Shown here piece by piece: positions 6,156-14,082 of a stretch of DNA of 21,559 nt (the first letter of the stretch is position 1; each line of letters begins with the position of its first letter). Location of the stretch: contig CANRGW010000006.1 in the NCBI GenBank assembly GCA_947630205.1, positions 1 through 21,559 on the forward strand. The letters run 5' to 3'. Under the pieces are notes generated by a model. The model searched no databases and had not been told where the DNA came from. It worked only from the letters and a program-made list of their open reading frames with translations. The DNA is from an uncultured Bacilli bacterium. GTDB lineage: Bacteria > Bacillota_I > Bacilli_A > RF39 > UBA660. The translations under genes and the position numbers were made by a program.

Positions 6156-7415
6156 CTACTTAGAACTTTTACTAAATTTTTCTTTATATTTGGCATAAGC
6201 ATTTTCATTTATTACTAAATCAAATTCTCCGATATATTCCATAATTGTTGCATTAAAACTTAATTTAGCATCATTTAAAGTAGCATATTTACCTAAATCT
6301 TCCCGATTGAAATCCCCTACTACTCCATTTAAATTCAAATACATAAAGCCTTCACTTTTATATTTTTTAATAAGTTCCCAAATTAAAACATAACGAGGAT
6401 TAAATTTTAAATATTCATCATAATAACTATCAATTATTAATTCAACTCCGTTATTGTGCTTAATTGTAAAAGCAGCACCTATTGTAATATAATCGGGATT
6501 AGTTTTAGATAATTTTGTAGCATATACAAGTTCATTCTTATAAAAATTCAAAACATTATCCGAAGACATTTTATCATTAACAAGTATTTGCCTATTCTTT
6601 CCAGTTATACTCATATCTTGAACTTGAGCAGCCAAATTTTCATTATTTATTAATTCTTTGTCATATATTTCTTTCATATTATTTAAATAACGATTAGTAT
6701 TAATATTTACAAAGAAAATATCTATAGCATTATTTTTCGAAAAATTATTATATAAACCTTGATAATAACGTTTACGACGATTTTTATTTTTTAAAGATGT
6801 GAACTTATATAATTGATCTATATTAGCCGTTTGATCTAAAATAATTTCTAATCCTGCTTCAACACTTTTATCAATTTTATTTTTAGTTTCTAAATCGACT
6901 CTACTATATAAAGTTTTAATATCATCTTTTAAATTAACAAAAGCAACTAAACGTGGTTTATAATTTTCAAAATATTTGTTAAAACCTTGATGAATATATT
7001 TATTAGTTCTTAAAGTATCCAAAATAAAATTAATAGTATTACTAAAATATATTATATTACCATGTCTATCTCTTTCACTACAAATAATAGGAGGATCAAT
7101 TTTTATAAAAGCATAATGTTGTTTTTTTAAAAGTTTTATAAGTCCCATTGTAACATTACGAATTACTTTAGGATCTGTATAATCAATTAAAAAACCTCTT
7201 GGTGCATAAGCATATTTATAAAATAAATAATAGGTTTTATGAAGAAATAGAGTTACCCCGATTAAGGAACCATGTTCAACAAAACCTATATAAAAAGTAT
7301 TTAAACCCTCATATCTTGAAGTTTCAGCATAGGCTGAGGTTTGATAATATGTACTATATTTATGTTTATAAGCAAAAGCATCAAACTCTTCTTTAGTCAA
7401 AGCAACTATCTTCAT
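6156..7415 (-). CDS. FemABX-family peptidoglycan-bridge aminoacyltransferase
   Basis: By family, a cytosolic enzyme that moves an amino acid (Gly, Ala or Ser) from a charged tRNA to the side-chain amine of the lipid II stem peptide. At 419 aa it has the usual length of FemA/FemX/MurM. Visible family features: TYYQTSAYAE near residue 25, the YAPRGFLIDY segment (about 70-79), a second GNAT-like half with DLETKNKIDKSVEAGLEI (about 175-192), a helix-rich insertion around 220-300 that corresponds to the FemA helical arm, and the C-terminal YLNLNGVVGDF and IMEYIGEFDLVIN. Start: AAAGGAG upstream of ATG 7415. It is monocistronic, with its own promoter and terminator. The amino acid it transfers cannot be told from sequence. 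Its presence alongside a D-Asp ligase operon in the same window is unusual. Confidence 0.88.
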   Translation of the reverse strand: MKIVALTKEEFDAFAYKHKYSTYYQTSAYAETSRYEGLNTFYIGFVEHGSLIGVTLFLHKTYYLFYKYAYAPRGFLIDYTDPKVIRNVTMGLIKLLKKQHYAFIKIDPPIICSERDRHGNIIYFSNTINFILDTLRTNKYIHQGFNKYFENYKPRLVAFVNLKDDIKTLYSRVDLETKNKIDKSVEAGLEIILDQTANIDQLYKFTSLKNKNRRKRYYQGLYNNFSKNNAIDIFFVNINTNRYLNNMKEIYDKELINNENLAAQVQDMSITGKNRQILVNDKMSSDNVLNFYKNELVYATKLSKTNPDYITIGAAFTIKHNNGVELIIDSYYDEYLKFNPRYVLIWELIKKYKSEGFMYLNLNGVVGDFNREDLGKYATLNDAKLSFNATIMEYIGEFDLVINENAYAKYKEKFSKSSK

Positions 7416-7436
7416 CCCTATTCACTCCTTTCTTTT

Positions 7437-7465
7437 ATTATAACGATTTTTTAAAATTATATCAA
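7437..7465 (-). promoter_or_regulatory. Promoter of the FemABX gene
   Basis: Minus strand: -35 TTGATA (7465-7460), 17-bp spacer, -10 TATAAT (7442-7437), about 20 bases upstream of the start codon. A TTGACA further upstream (7490-7485) pairs only with a poor -10. Confidence 0.7.
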
Positions 7466-7514
7466 TAACTTATTAAAATAAAAATGTCAATTAGAGAATA
7501 ATATAAGAATAGTC

Positions 7515-7543
7515 TTTTGTTTTTCCAATTTATTTGCTATAAT
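7515..7543 (+). promoter_or_regulatory. Extended -10 promoter of the single-AAA operon
   Basis: TGCTATAAT (7535-7543) is a perfect extended -10. The -35 position holds only TTTTGT (7515-7520) at 17-bp spacing. It is divergent from the FemABX promoter, with about 50 bases between them. Confidence 0.65.
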
Positions 7544-7569
7544 ATAATAAAGATAAAGGGTGGTGAATT

Positions 7570-8946
7570 ATGAACGAATTAGATGATGCCGTTATAGTAG
7601 AACCTGTTATAAATAGTGAGATACCTGATACCAAAAATAATATAATAAGTGGAATTGATCCAGTTCAAGAGGAAATGGAAGATGATAATGTTTCGCTTGA
7701 AGTAATTGATTTAGAAAATGAACCTAAAAAAGAAGAAGATTTAGAACCAATTAATTCAGAAAATGATGAAGATGAAAGTATTAAGGAAAATGAAAGCCTT
7801 GATGAAAATACAAGTACTAGTGAAAATATAGATATTAAGGAAGATACAAATATTGAGGAAAAAAAGGATACTCAAGAAGTAATAGATGATCAAAATTCTG
7901 ATACTTATGAAAATGTAATAATTGAAGATAATGAATTAAAAGAAGATGAAAATAAAGATACTACAAATTTAGAAAATCAAGAAGAAAATAAGGAAATAGA
8001 AAATAAAGATGAAGATAAATTAAAACTTCAAGAAGAAAGTATGAATATTTTAAATGACTATGGTGAAAACTTTAGTACAAAAGAATATCTTACTAATCCT
8101 GCTATTGGAAGAGATGAAGAAATTAAACAATTAATTGTTACCCTTTTAACTCCTGAAAAATCAGCAATTTTAGTTGGTAAACCTGGTATTGGTAAAACAG
8201 CAATTGTTGAAGGACTTGGATATAGAATTAAAAATGGAGATGTTCCTAATGCTTTAAAAGGTTATACTATTTTTAAACTAAATACAGCTAGTCTAACAGG
8301 TATAATGCCTGAAACTAATGAACTTCGTATTCAATATATTGTTAATCATTTAAAAAATCTTGACCATATTATGATTTTTATAGATGAAATTCATACTTTA
8401 ATTGGTAATTCTGATAATTCTTTAGACTTTGCTAATATTTTTAAACCCATTATTGATAGAGGTACTATAAAGATAATTGGAGCAACAACAAGTGATGAAT
8501 ATAATCGTTATATATTAAAAGATAAAGCCTTTGTAAGACGTTTTCAAAAAATTGATGTTGCTGAACCTACTCGTGATATGGTAATTAAAATCATGATGGG
8601 AACTTATCCTAAATTTGAAAAGAAAATGAATTTAAAACTTAAATATACTGATTTTATTAAAGAAACTATCATGGCTTTTATAACAGATGCTACCTCAGAA
8701 TTTAAAAGAGTCTATGAAACTTCTGTTAGATATCCCGATATTGCTTTAACTATTCTTCAACAAGCCTTTTCCTATGCTTCTTTTGATAATCGAAGTGAAG
8801 TTACTATAAGAGATATTAGAAAGGCTATTCAAACAACAAAATTAATTTATCCTGATGTTATTAAAAAAGAATTAGTAAGATTTAACGATGTTTTTAAAGA
8901 TGTTTATCGCATGGAAACAAAACAAATTTTAAAGGATGAAGTATGA
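7570..8946 (+). CDS. Single-AAA Clp-D1-like ATPase with long acidic N-terminal tail
   Basis: Residues 1 to about 157 are a low-complexity, strongly acidic tail rich in E, D, N and K, with no signal peptide, membrane segment or Clp N-domain. Residues about 160-458 form one AAA+ module closest to the first ATPase domain of ClpB/ClpC: NPAIGRDEEI, Walker A GKPGIGKTA (about 203), Walker B IFIDEIHTL (about 270), sensor 1 IGATTSDEYN (about 302), arginine finger RRF (about 322), and a C-terminal helical lid (PDIALTILQQAFSYA). There is no M domain, UVR motif, second ATPase domain or ClpP-docking loop. Where ClpB/C has the pore loop KYRGEFE, this protein reads PETNELR, so the substrate-gripping tyrosine is absent. 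Start: ATG 7570 after GGGTGGTG. It overlaps the next gene by ATGA. Probably an ATP-dependent remodeller or scaffold rather than a threading unfoldase; function unknown. Confidence 0.85.
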   Translation: MNELDDAVIVEPVINSEIPDTKNNIISGIDPVQEEMEDDNVSLEVIDLENEPKKEEDLEPINSENDEDESIKENESLDENTSTSENIDIKEDTNIEEKKDTQEVIDDQNSDTYENVIIEDNELKEDENKDTTNLENQEENKEIENKDEDKLKLQEESMNILNDYGENFSTKEYLTNPAIGRDEEIKQLIVTLLTPEKSAILVGKPGIGKTAIVEGLGYRIKNGDVPNALKGYTIFKLNTASLTGIMPETNELRIQYIVNHLKNLDHIMIFIDEIHTLIGNSDNSLDFANIFKPIIDRGTIKIIGATTSDEYNRYILKDKAFVRRFQKIDVAEPTRDMVIKIMMGTYPKFEKKMNLKLKYTDFIKETIMAFITDATSEFKRVYETSVRYPDIALTILQQAFSYASFDNRSEVTIRDIRKAIQTTKLIYPDVIKKELVRFNDVFKDVYRMETKQILKDEV

Positions 8947-9335
8947 TAAAATTTATTAATTATTTAAAAACTATTCTTTTTACAGTTTACCTTTTAATAC
9001 TTTTCTTATTAATTGATAAATTATATAGACCTGATTTTATAACTATTACTTATTTCATTATAAATTTTCTTTATGCTCTTATTATAATTTTATCTATTAT
9101 TTCAAAGAAAAAAGTTTTTAAAGAAAATGTTTATTATAATATTTTTAATATAGGTATTTATGTTTATAATATTGTAATTTATTATCTTGTTGCAAATAAT
9201 ACAAGAATGGAGATATTAAATAATCAAACTTATTTTAGAAACAATTTTCTTATTGTTGGTTCTATTTTAATAGGTTTAATACTTTATTCCTTATTCCTTA
9301 ATGGAAAAAAAGAAATTAAAAAAAATGGTAATTAA
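8943..9335 (+). CDS. Small integral membrane protein, four predicted helices
   Basis: I do not recognise this 130-aa protein. It is almost wholly hydrophobic, with four likely membrane segments at about residues 8-25, 34-55, 64-84 and 101-119, short connecting loops and a lysine-rich C-terminus (KKEIKKNGN) that is probably cytosolic. With four helices the N-terminus would also be cytosolic. Its ATG overlaps the stop of the upstream AAA gene (ATGA), with AAAGGATG as ribosome site, so the two are translationally coupled and plausibly work together. It could be a membrane anchor or partner for the ATPase. That is inference from gene coupling only. Confidence 0.8.
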   Translation: MIKFINYLKTILFTVYLLILFLLIDKLYRPDFITITYFIINFLYALIIILSIISKKKVFKENVYYNIFNIGIYVYNIVIYYLVANNTRMEILNNQTYFRNNFLIVGSILIGLILYSLFLNGKKEIKKNGN

Positions 9336-9358
9336 TTTACCTTAATTATCATTTTTTT
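9318..9358. terminator. Bidirectional terminator between convergent genes
   Basis: A 15-bp stem (AAAAATGGTAATTAA 9321-9335 with TTAATTATCATTTTT 9342-9356, one G-T/A-C position) with a 6-nt loop is flanked by an A run on the left and a T run on the right, so it works in both directions. It contains both stop codons: TAA 9333-9335 of the plus gene and TAA 9344-9342 of the minus gene. Confidence 0.85.
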
Positions 9359-10058
9359 CTAGTAAAGTATCACGAAAACTTTCATAAACAATTAAACTAT
9401 TTTTTATATCATTATAATTAACAACTTCACGAATATTTCCCTTATTTTCATTTTTAATTGCTTCAAGTAATTTTTCTGAATTTATTTCAAACCTTGAATT
9501 TAAATTATCAAATAAATATTTTTTTTCTTGATTAGTTATTTTATGAAGATTACTTTCAATAAATAGTAATATTTTATCTAAAAGATTATTATAAAAACTA
9601 AATATTTTTTCATTTAAATCTATCATATTTGAATAAGTAGTTAAATCTTTTTTACAATTATCAATAAATTTATCCTTGGTAATTTTTTTCTTTTTTATTT
9701 CTTTTTCAATATATTCTTCATCAGAAATATGATAACTCATAACAGATAAAATATTTTTACTTCCTATCATTGTATCTTCAATAAGTAAAGATTTGTTAAA
9801 GAAAACAATATATAAATCTATAACTTTTATTAAAGACATAGAAGGTAGTTTATTACTTATAGTATCTATAATAGCATTTAATAAATTAGGAGTTTTATCA
9901 TTTGTAATATATTTACAACTAGCATAATCAGCAAATAAATTAATTAACTCATTCATTGATAAATTATTAAAATTTAAAGTTTCTAAAGCAAGCGTTCCAT
10001 TTAAATAGGAAGCGACTGAATTTGCAAGATTATTCTCTTTTTGTTTATTACTTTGCAT
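9342..10058 (-). CDS. Hypothetical helical protein, 238 aa
   Basis: I do not recognise this protein. It is predicted soluble and almost entirely alpha-helical, rich in N, K, I and L, with no signal peptide, membrane segment or known motif. Segments such as LSMNELINLFADYASCKYI (about 33-51) and KIFSFYNNLLDKILLFIESN suggest a helical-bundle fold. A charged middle (EYIEKEIKKKKITKDKF, about 115-131) may be exposed. ATG 10058 has AAGGG about 10 bases upstream and its own promoter. It lies directly downstream of clpC on the same strand, 93 bases away, and converges on the single-AAA operon. Being a Clp adaptor or regulator is possible from location, but nothing in the sequence shows it. Confidence 0.7.
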   Translation of the reverse strand: MQSNKQKENNLANSVASYLNGTLALETLNFNNLSMNELINLFADYASCKYITNDKTPNLLNAIIDTISNKLPSMSLIKVIDLYIVFFNKSLLIEDTMIGSKNILSVMSYHISDEEYIEKEIKKKKITKDKFIDNCKKDLTTYSNMIDLNEKIFSFYNNLLDKILLFIESNLHKITNQEKKYLFDNLNSRFEINSEKLLEAIKNENKGNIREVVNYNDIKNSLIVYESFRDTLLEKNDN

Positions 10059-10085
10059 ATTACCAATCCCTTCTAAACTATTTTA

Positions 10086-10114
10086 ATAATATAACATTTT
10101 CGCGTTTTTTTCAA
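10086..10114 (-). promoter_or_regulatory. Promoter of the 238-aa protein gene
   Basis: Minus strand: -35 TTGAAA (10114-10109), 17-bp spacer, -10 TATTAT (10091-10086), giving a start near 10079 and a leader of about 20 bases. Confidence 0.55.
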
Positions 10115-10151
10115 GAAAAATAACTAAATAGTTTGGATATTTCTTCTTGCT

Positions 10152-12455
10152 TTACAAAAGGGCTTTTATTGTTATTTTCTTACTTCCCTCTAAAATACTA
10201 TCTATAACTAAATTATCAATTTTATCTTCAAGAAGATTTTTAATACCTCTAGCACCCTCTATTTTATAATTAGAAAGGGCTATAATATCATCTATTACTT
10301 TAGAAGAAATACTTAATTTAAAATTTTGATCCATGAATTTTTTCTTTATTTTACTTATTTCTTTTTTTATAATATCTTTTATTACCTCTTCATTTAAATC
10401 ATTAAAAACTATAATATGATTAATACGATTTAAAAACTCTGTACTTAATACTTCCATTAATTTATTTTTAATATCTTTATCTTTATCTTGATTAAAACCA
10501 ATTGTTTGAATACTCGAAGTTATATTACTAGTCATGATAATAATAGTATGATTAAAATATATTTTTTCTGAATTAGAATTAGTTATAAAACCCTCATCTA
10601 AAATTTGTAAAAATAAATTTAAAACACTGGCATTGGCTTTTTCGATTTCATCTATTAAAATAACAGAATAGGGATTATTTTTTACTTCATCTAAAACGGT
10701 ATTATGTGTATCATAGCCAACATATCCTGGAGGAGAACCTAAAATTTTACTAGTTGTATAAGACTCTTTATATTCACTCATATCTAATCTTATTAAAGGC
10801 ATATTTAAAATATTAGCATATTCTTTAACAAGTTTGGTTTTACCAACACCACTTTTACCACTAAATAAGAAAGAAATAGGACGATTATTGTCTTTTAAAC
10901 CTAATTTAATTTTTTTAGTTTCTTTTGTCAAAATAGAAATTGCTTCTTGTTGACCTAAAATAATTTCATTTAAATTCGTTTCTAAATTCTTTAAAGTCTT
11001 CATTGACTCTTTATCTATTTCATAAACTGGAACTTGTGATTTGGCTTTAAGAACTCTTGAAACATCTAAAAGTGTTACATTTTTTAAAGAATTCATTTTA
11101 TTTTTTAAATAAAGTTTATTAATTTTATCTTCTAGTAAAACTTCATTTTCTTTAACTTTAAAAGCATTTTCAAAATCATGTGCTATTATATATTGATTTT
11201 TGGTTTTAGTAATAGTTTCATATTCTTTTTTTAAATCTTCTATTTTCATCGTTAATTTATCTTTTTTTAAAGAACAACTTGCACATACTTCATCTAAAAT
11301 ATCTATAGATTTATCGGGATTTTTACGGTCAAATATATATTTATCACACAGATTTACTATTTCATTTATAATATCATCAGATACTATAACATTATGATAT
11401 TTTTCATAAAGAGGTTTTATTTTCTTTAAAATATTTTTGGTTTCTTCTTTACTTGGTTCTTTAACAACAATTGTTTGAAAACGTCTATTTAATGCTTTAT
11501 CTTTTTCAATACTATCCTTATATTCTTCGGTTGTTGTTGCACCTATTAAACGAAGTTTACCTCTTGCTAAGGCTGGCTTAAATATATTAGAGGCATCAAT
11601 CGCTCCCTCAGCCCCTCCGGCTCCTACTAAAGAATGCATTTCATCTATAAAAATAATTAAATTAGGATTGTTTTCTATTTCTTTTATAATTTTGCTAATT
11701 CTTTCTTCAAACTCTCCTCTATATTTAGTCCCGGCTACTAAATTAGCCATAGAAACGGAAAGAATTTTTTTATCTAAAAGGGCTTCAGGAACATCTTTTT
11801 CATAAATTTTTAATGCTAGGGCCTCGACTATTGCTGTTTTCCCAACTCCAGCCTCTCCTATTAATAAAGGATTATTTTTATTTCGTCTTAAAAGAATTTC
11901 AATTAAACGATTTATTTCCTTATCCCGACCAATTACAGGATCTATTTTACCACTTCTCGCTTTTTCAACTAAATCAATAGAATGATCATAGATAGATAAC
12001 TTTTTTTTATTTTTAGATTTTAAACTAGTATTTTCTTTATTAGCAAATTCAAAATATAACTCATCAACATTAATTCCTAAATTACCAAGTAAACGAATAG
12101 CAACTCCTTCACCCTCATCAAGTAAGGCTAAAAAAATAGCATTTATATTAACTTCAAATATATTATCATCTTTTGTATCTATGATAGCATTTTCAATAAC
12201 TCTTTTTAAAAGAGGGGTATATATAAAATAAGAATTTAAACTATTACCAATTCCAATTATCTTAATTAATTCTTCTTTAAAATTTTTATAGTTAGCACCA
12301 TATTCATTTAATTTAATAGTAATTCCTAAATTAGGATTACTTAAAATACTTAATAAAACATGTTCTGTTCCAACAAAAGGATGCTTTAATTCTTGCATTT
12401 CTAGTTTAGCTTTTTTTAATATTTTTTTACATTCTTCATCAAATCTTTGAAACAT
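10152..12455 (-). CDS. clpC: ClpC-type AAA+ unfoldase subunit
   Basis: Hexameric ATP-driven unfoldase that feeds proteins to ClpP and takes part in protein quality control. Domains in order: Clp N-domain with two repeats (about 1-140); first ATPase domain with DPVIGRDKEI, Walker A GEAGVGKTA (about 200), pore loop KYRGEFEERI, Walker B IIFIDEMHSL and sensor GATTTEEY; a short linker with a UVR-like motif (AHDFENAFKVKENEVLLE, about 430-447) that marks ClpC rather than ClpB; second ATPase domain with Walker A SGKSGVGKT (about 530), SPPGYVGYD pore loop and VILIDEIEKA. An IGF tripeptide at about 651 matches the ClpP-docking loop, so protease partnership is expected. At 767 aa it is slightly shorter than Bacillus ClpC (about 810). 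The ribosome site is GGAGG. ctsR, mcsA and mcsB, the usual Bacilli neighbours, are absent here, and no CtsR or CIRCE operator is visible. Confidence 0.92.
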   Translation of the reverse strand: MFQRFDEECKKILKKAKLEMQELKHPFVGTEHVLLSILSNPNLGITIKLNEYGANYKNFKEELIKIIGIGNSLNSYFIYTPLLKRVIENAIIDTKDDNIFEVNINAIFLALLDEGEGVAIRLLGNLGINVDELYFEFANKENTSLKSKNKKKLSIYDHSIDLVEKARSGKIDPVIGRDKEINRLIEILLRRNKNNPLLIGEAGVGKTAIVEALALKIYEKDVPEALLDKKILSVSMANLVAGTKYRGEFEERISKIIKEIENNPNLIIFIDEMHSLVGAGGAEGAIDASNIFKPALARGKLRLIGATTTEEYKDSIEKDKALNRRFQTIVVKEPSKEETKNILKKIKPLYEKYHNVIVSDDIINEIVNLCDKYIFDRKNPDKSIDILDEVCASCSLKKDKLTMKIEDLKKEYETITKTKNQYIIAHDFENAFKVKENEVLLEDKINKLYLKNKMNSLKNVTLLDVSRVLKAKSQVPVYEIDKESMKTLKNLETNLNEIILGQQEAISILTKETKKIKLGLKDNNRPISFLFSGKSGVGKTKLVKEYANILNMPLIRLDMSEYKESYTTSKILGSPPGYVGYDTHNTVLDEVKNNPYSVILIDEIEKANASVLNLFLQILDEGFITNSNSEKIYFNHTIIIMTSNITSSIQTIGFNQDKDKDIKNKLMEVLSTEFLNRINHIIVFNDLNEEVIKDIIKKEISKIKKKFMDQNFKLSISSKVIDDIIALSNYKIEGARGIKNLLEDKIDNLVIDSILEGSKKITIKALL

Positions 12456-12472
12456 ATTATTCCTCCATATAT

Positions 12473-12501
12473 AATATATGAAGTTTCTATTTTTTTATAA
12501 A
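12473..12501 (-). promoter_or_regulatory. Possible promoter of clpC
   Basis: Minus strand: TTTATA (12501-12496), 17-bp spacer, TATATT (12478-12473). The region is so A/T-rich that other registers are possible, and this one leaves only about 10 bases of leader before ATG. Confidence 0.35.
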
Positions 12502-12525
12502 TTATTCAATCGACAAAAAAAGAAA

Positions 12526-12546
12526 CTTTTAGAATTTTTCTAAAAG
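12526..12546 (-). terminator. Terminator of the AGCS-ung-vanY operon
   Basis: A 9-bp perfect stem CTTTTAGAA/TTCTAAAAG with a 3-nt loop is followed on the minus strand by TTTCTTTTTTT (12525-12515). It lies 4 bases past the vanY stop codon. Confidence 0.8.
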
Positions 12547-12550
12547 ATTT

Positions 12551-13393
12551 CTAGTACTTACTATCTATTTCAAAATATTCTTCTAAAGTTAACCAATTAC
12601 CATTATTATAAAGTTCTTTTGAAAGTTCTACTCCAACATATCTATAATGCCATGGTTCATATATATAACCAGTTATTTCTTCTTTTTCTTGTGGATATCT
12701 TAAAATAAAACCATATTTATAAGCATTTTCATTTAACCAAGCAAATTCTTTCGTATCAGCAAAATCTTGATCAATAGAATTTAAATCCATTGCTAAACCT
12801 GTTTGATGTTCAGAGTAACCTGGTCTTGCTGAATAAGTATCGGCAACTTCTTGTCCATCTTTTTTAACCCATTTATCATAGACAATGGTTTGATCAAGGT
12901 AAGAACGAAAACCACTTCTAATAAAAAGATTTAAATTTTCTTCTTTAGCAGCATTTTGCATTTCTTGAAAAGCCTTTAATGTATCTGTTGTTAAACCATT
13001 TCCATAGTCACTTGGTAAAGAATAACTTTTATTAACTATAATAACACCGTTTATTGTAGTAACTCCATTTACTTCTTTAATATCATACTTTTTAGAAATA
13101 ATATTTGGATTTTCTTTTACGATTAAAGTTACTTGATAATTTTTTACTAGTCCTAGGATAGATTTTACTTGAAGATTTATTTTCTTTTCACCAACTAAAA
13201 GAGTTGAAACTTTGTCCTTAGCATTTAAAAGTTTACCTAAAGTAATTTTTTCAAGAAAATCTTCTTTTTCTATTATATCATTTTGGTTTACTTTTAACTC
13301 TTTCTTTAGAGATATGATGGGTGTTAAAAAGAAATAAATAATAACAACTAGACAAATAATTAAACCTAAAGAAAATGTATTTTTATTAGTCAT
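12551..13393 (-). CDS. VanY-type (M15B) D-alanyl-D-alanine carboxypeptidase, membrane-anchored
   Basis: Zinc peptidase that removes the terminal D-Ala from peptidoglycan stem peptides outside the cell. Residues about 7-27 (LGLIICLVVIIYFFL) form an N-terminal membrane anchor without a lipobox cysteine. Residues 30-120 are a linker ending in the family-typical GVIIVNKSYSLPSDYG. The catalytic domain (about 125-270) has FIRSGFRSY, the zinc motif SEHQTGLAMD (His and Asp, about 193-202) and EPWHYRYVG (about 244), so the metal ligands and general base are present. At 280 aa it has the usual length. ATG 13393 follows AAAGGGGG and lies 11 bases after ung, so it is probably cotranscribed. Nothing suggests vancomycin resistance: no vanRS, vanH or ligase genes are nearby. 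A housekeeping wall-trimming role is more likely. Confidence 0.9.
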   Translation of the reverse strand: MTNKNTFSLGLIICLVVIIYFFLTPIISLKKELKVNQNDIIEKEDFLEKITLGKLLNAKDKVSTLLVGEKKINLQVKSILGLVKNYQVTLIVKENPNIISKKYDIKEVNGVTTINGVIIVNKSYSLPSDYGNGLTTDTLKAFQEMQNAAKEENLNLFIRSGFRSYLDQTIVYDKWVKKDGQEVADTYSARPGYSEHQTGLAMDLNSIDQDFADTKEFAWLNENAYKYGFILRYPQEKEEITGYIYEPWHYRYVGVELSKELYNNGNWLTLEEYFEIDSKY

Positions 13394-13404
13394 TACTTCC
13401 CCCT

Positions 13405-14082
13405 TTAAGATAATACTTTATCTTCTATTTGCCAATTAATTGGTTTTATATTATTTTTTATTAAGAAATTATTAGTTTTAGAAAAAGGTTTAGAACCAAA
13501 GAAACCATTATATGCTGAAAGTGGTGATGGATGGGCAGACTCAACAATAAAATGTTTAGGATTAGTTATATATTTCTTTTTACTTCTAGCATAACTTCCC
13601 CAAAGAATAAAAACAACTGGTTCATCTTTTTCATTTATTTTTTTTATTACTTCATCAGTAAAGATTTCCCAGCCTATGTCTTTATGACTAGCCGCTTGAT
13701 CTTTAATTACTGTTAAAACTGTATTTAATAATAAAACACCTTGTTTAGCCCATGGAACAAGTGAACCACTTTCTGGAACTTTATAGCCTAAATCAGTTTC
13801 TAATTCTTTAAAGATATTAACAAGTGATGGCGGTTTTTTAATTCCTTTAGGTACTGAAAAACTAAGCCCCTCGGCTTGTCCTACTCCATGATATGGATCT
13901 TGACCTAAAATAACTACTTTAACATTTTTATAAGGAGTATATCTAAATGCTTTAAATACTTCTTTTTTACTTGGATAAATCGTTTTTCTAGCATATTCTC
14001 CTTGAACAAATTTTAATAAATTATAAAAATATTCTTTGGCAAATTCATCTTTTAAAATTTCATCCCAATCGTTTCCTATCAT
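13405..14082 (-). CDS. ung: Uracil-DNA glycosylase, family 1
   Basis: Base-excision repair enzyme that removes uracil from DNA. At 225 aa it has normal length. Motifs: GQDPYH (60-65, catalytic Asp62), PSLVNIFKEL, LLLNTVLTV and the His loop HPSPLSA (His184), all intact. I start at ATG 14082 (MIGNDWDEIL) because AAGGA lies 9 bases upstream of it. The ATG at 14091 sits directly against that AGGA. The first 23 bases overlap the end of the upstream AGCS symporter gene in another frame, so it is probably translated by coupling. vanY follows 11 bases downstream. Confidence 0.96.
   Translation of the reverse strand: MIGNDWDEILKDEFAKEYFYNLLKFVQGEYARKTIYPSKKEVFKAFRYTPYKNVKVVILGQDPYHGVGQAEGLSFSVPKGIKKPPSLVNIFKELETDLGYKVPESGSLVPWAKQGVLLLNTVLTVIKDQAASHKDIGWEIFTDEVIKKINEKDEPVVFILWGSYARSKKKYITNPKHFIVESAHPSPLSAYNGFFGSKPFSKTNNFLIKNNIKPINWQIEDKVLS

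Noticed and set aside
8943..8946. Mollicutes-type genetic code (UGA = Trp)
   Set aside because: UGA ends genes at 8944-8946, 17061-17063 and 18214-18212, each in an ATGA overlap with a well-supported next gene, and tryptophan is encoded by TGG throughout.
10115..10140. Terminator after clpC (AACT-ATTT-AGTT then T run)
   Set aside because: The stem is only about 4-5 bp; too weak to call.
12551..13393. Vancomycin-resistance gene vanY
   Set aside because: The enzyme family fits, but no van regulatory or ligase genes are nearby and the operon partners are ung and an amino acid symporter; a housekeeping carboxypeptidase is more likely.
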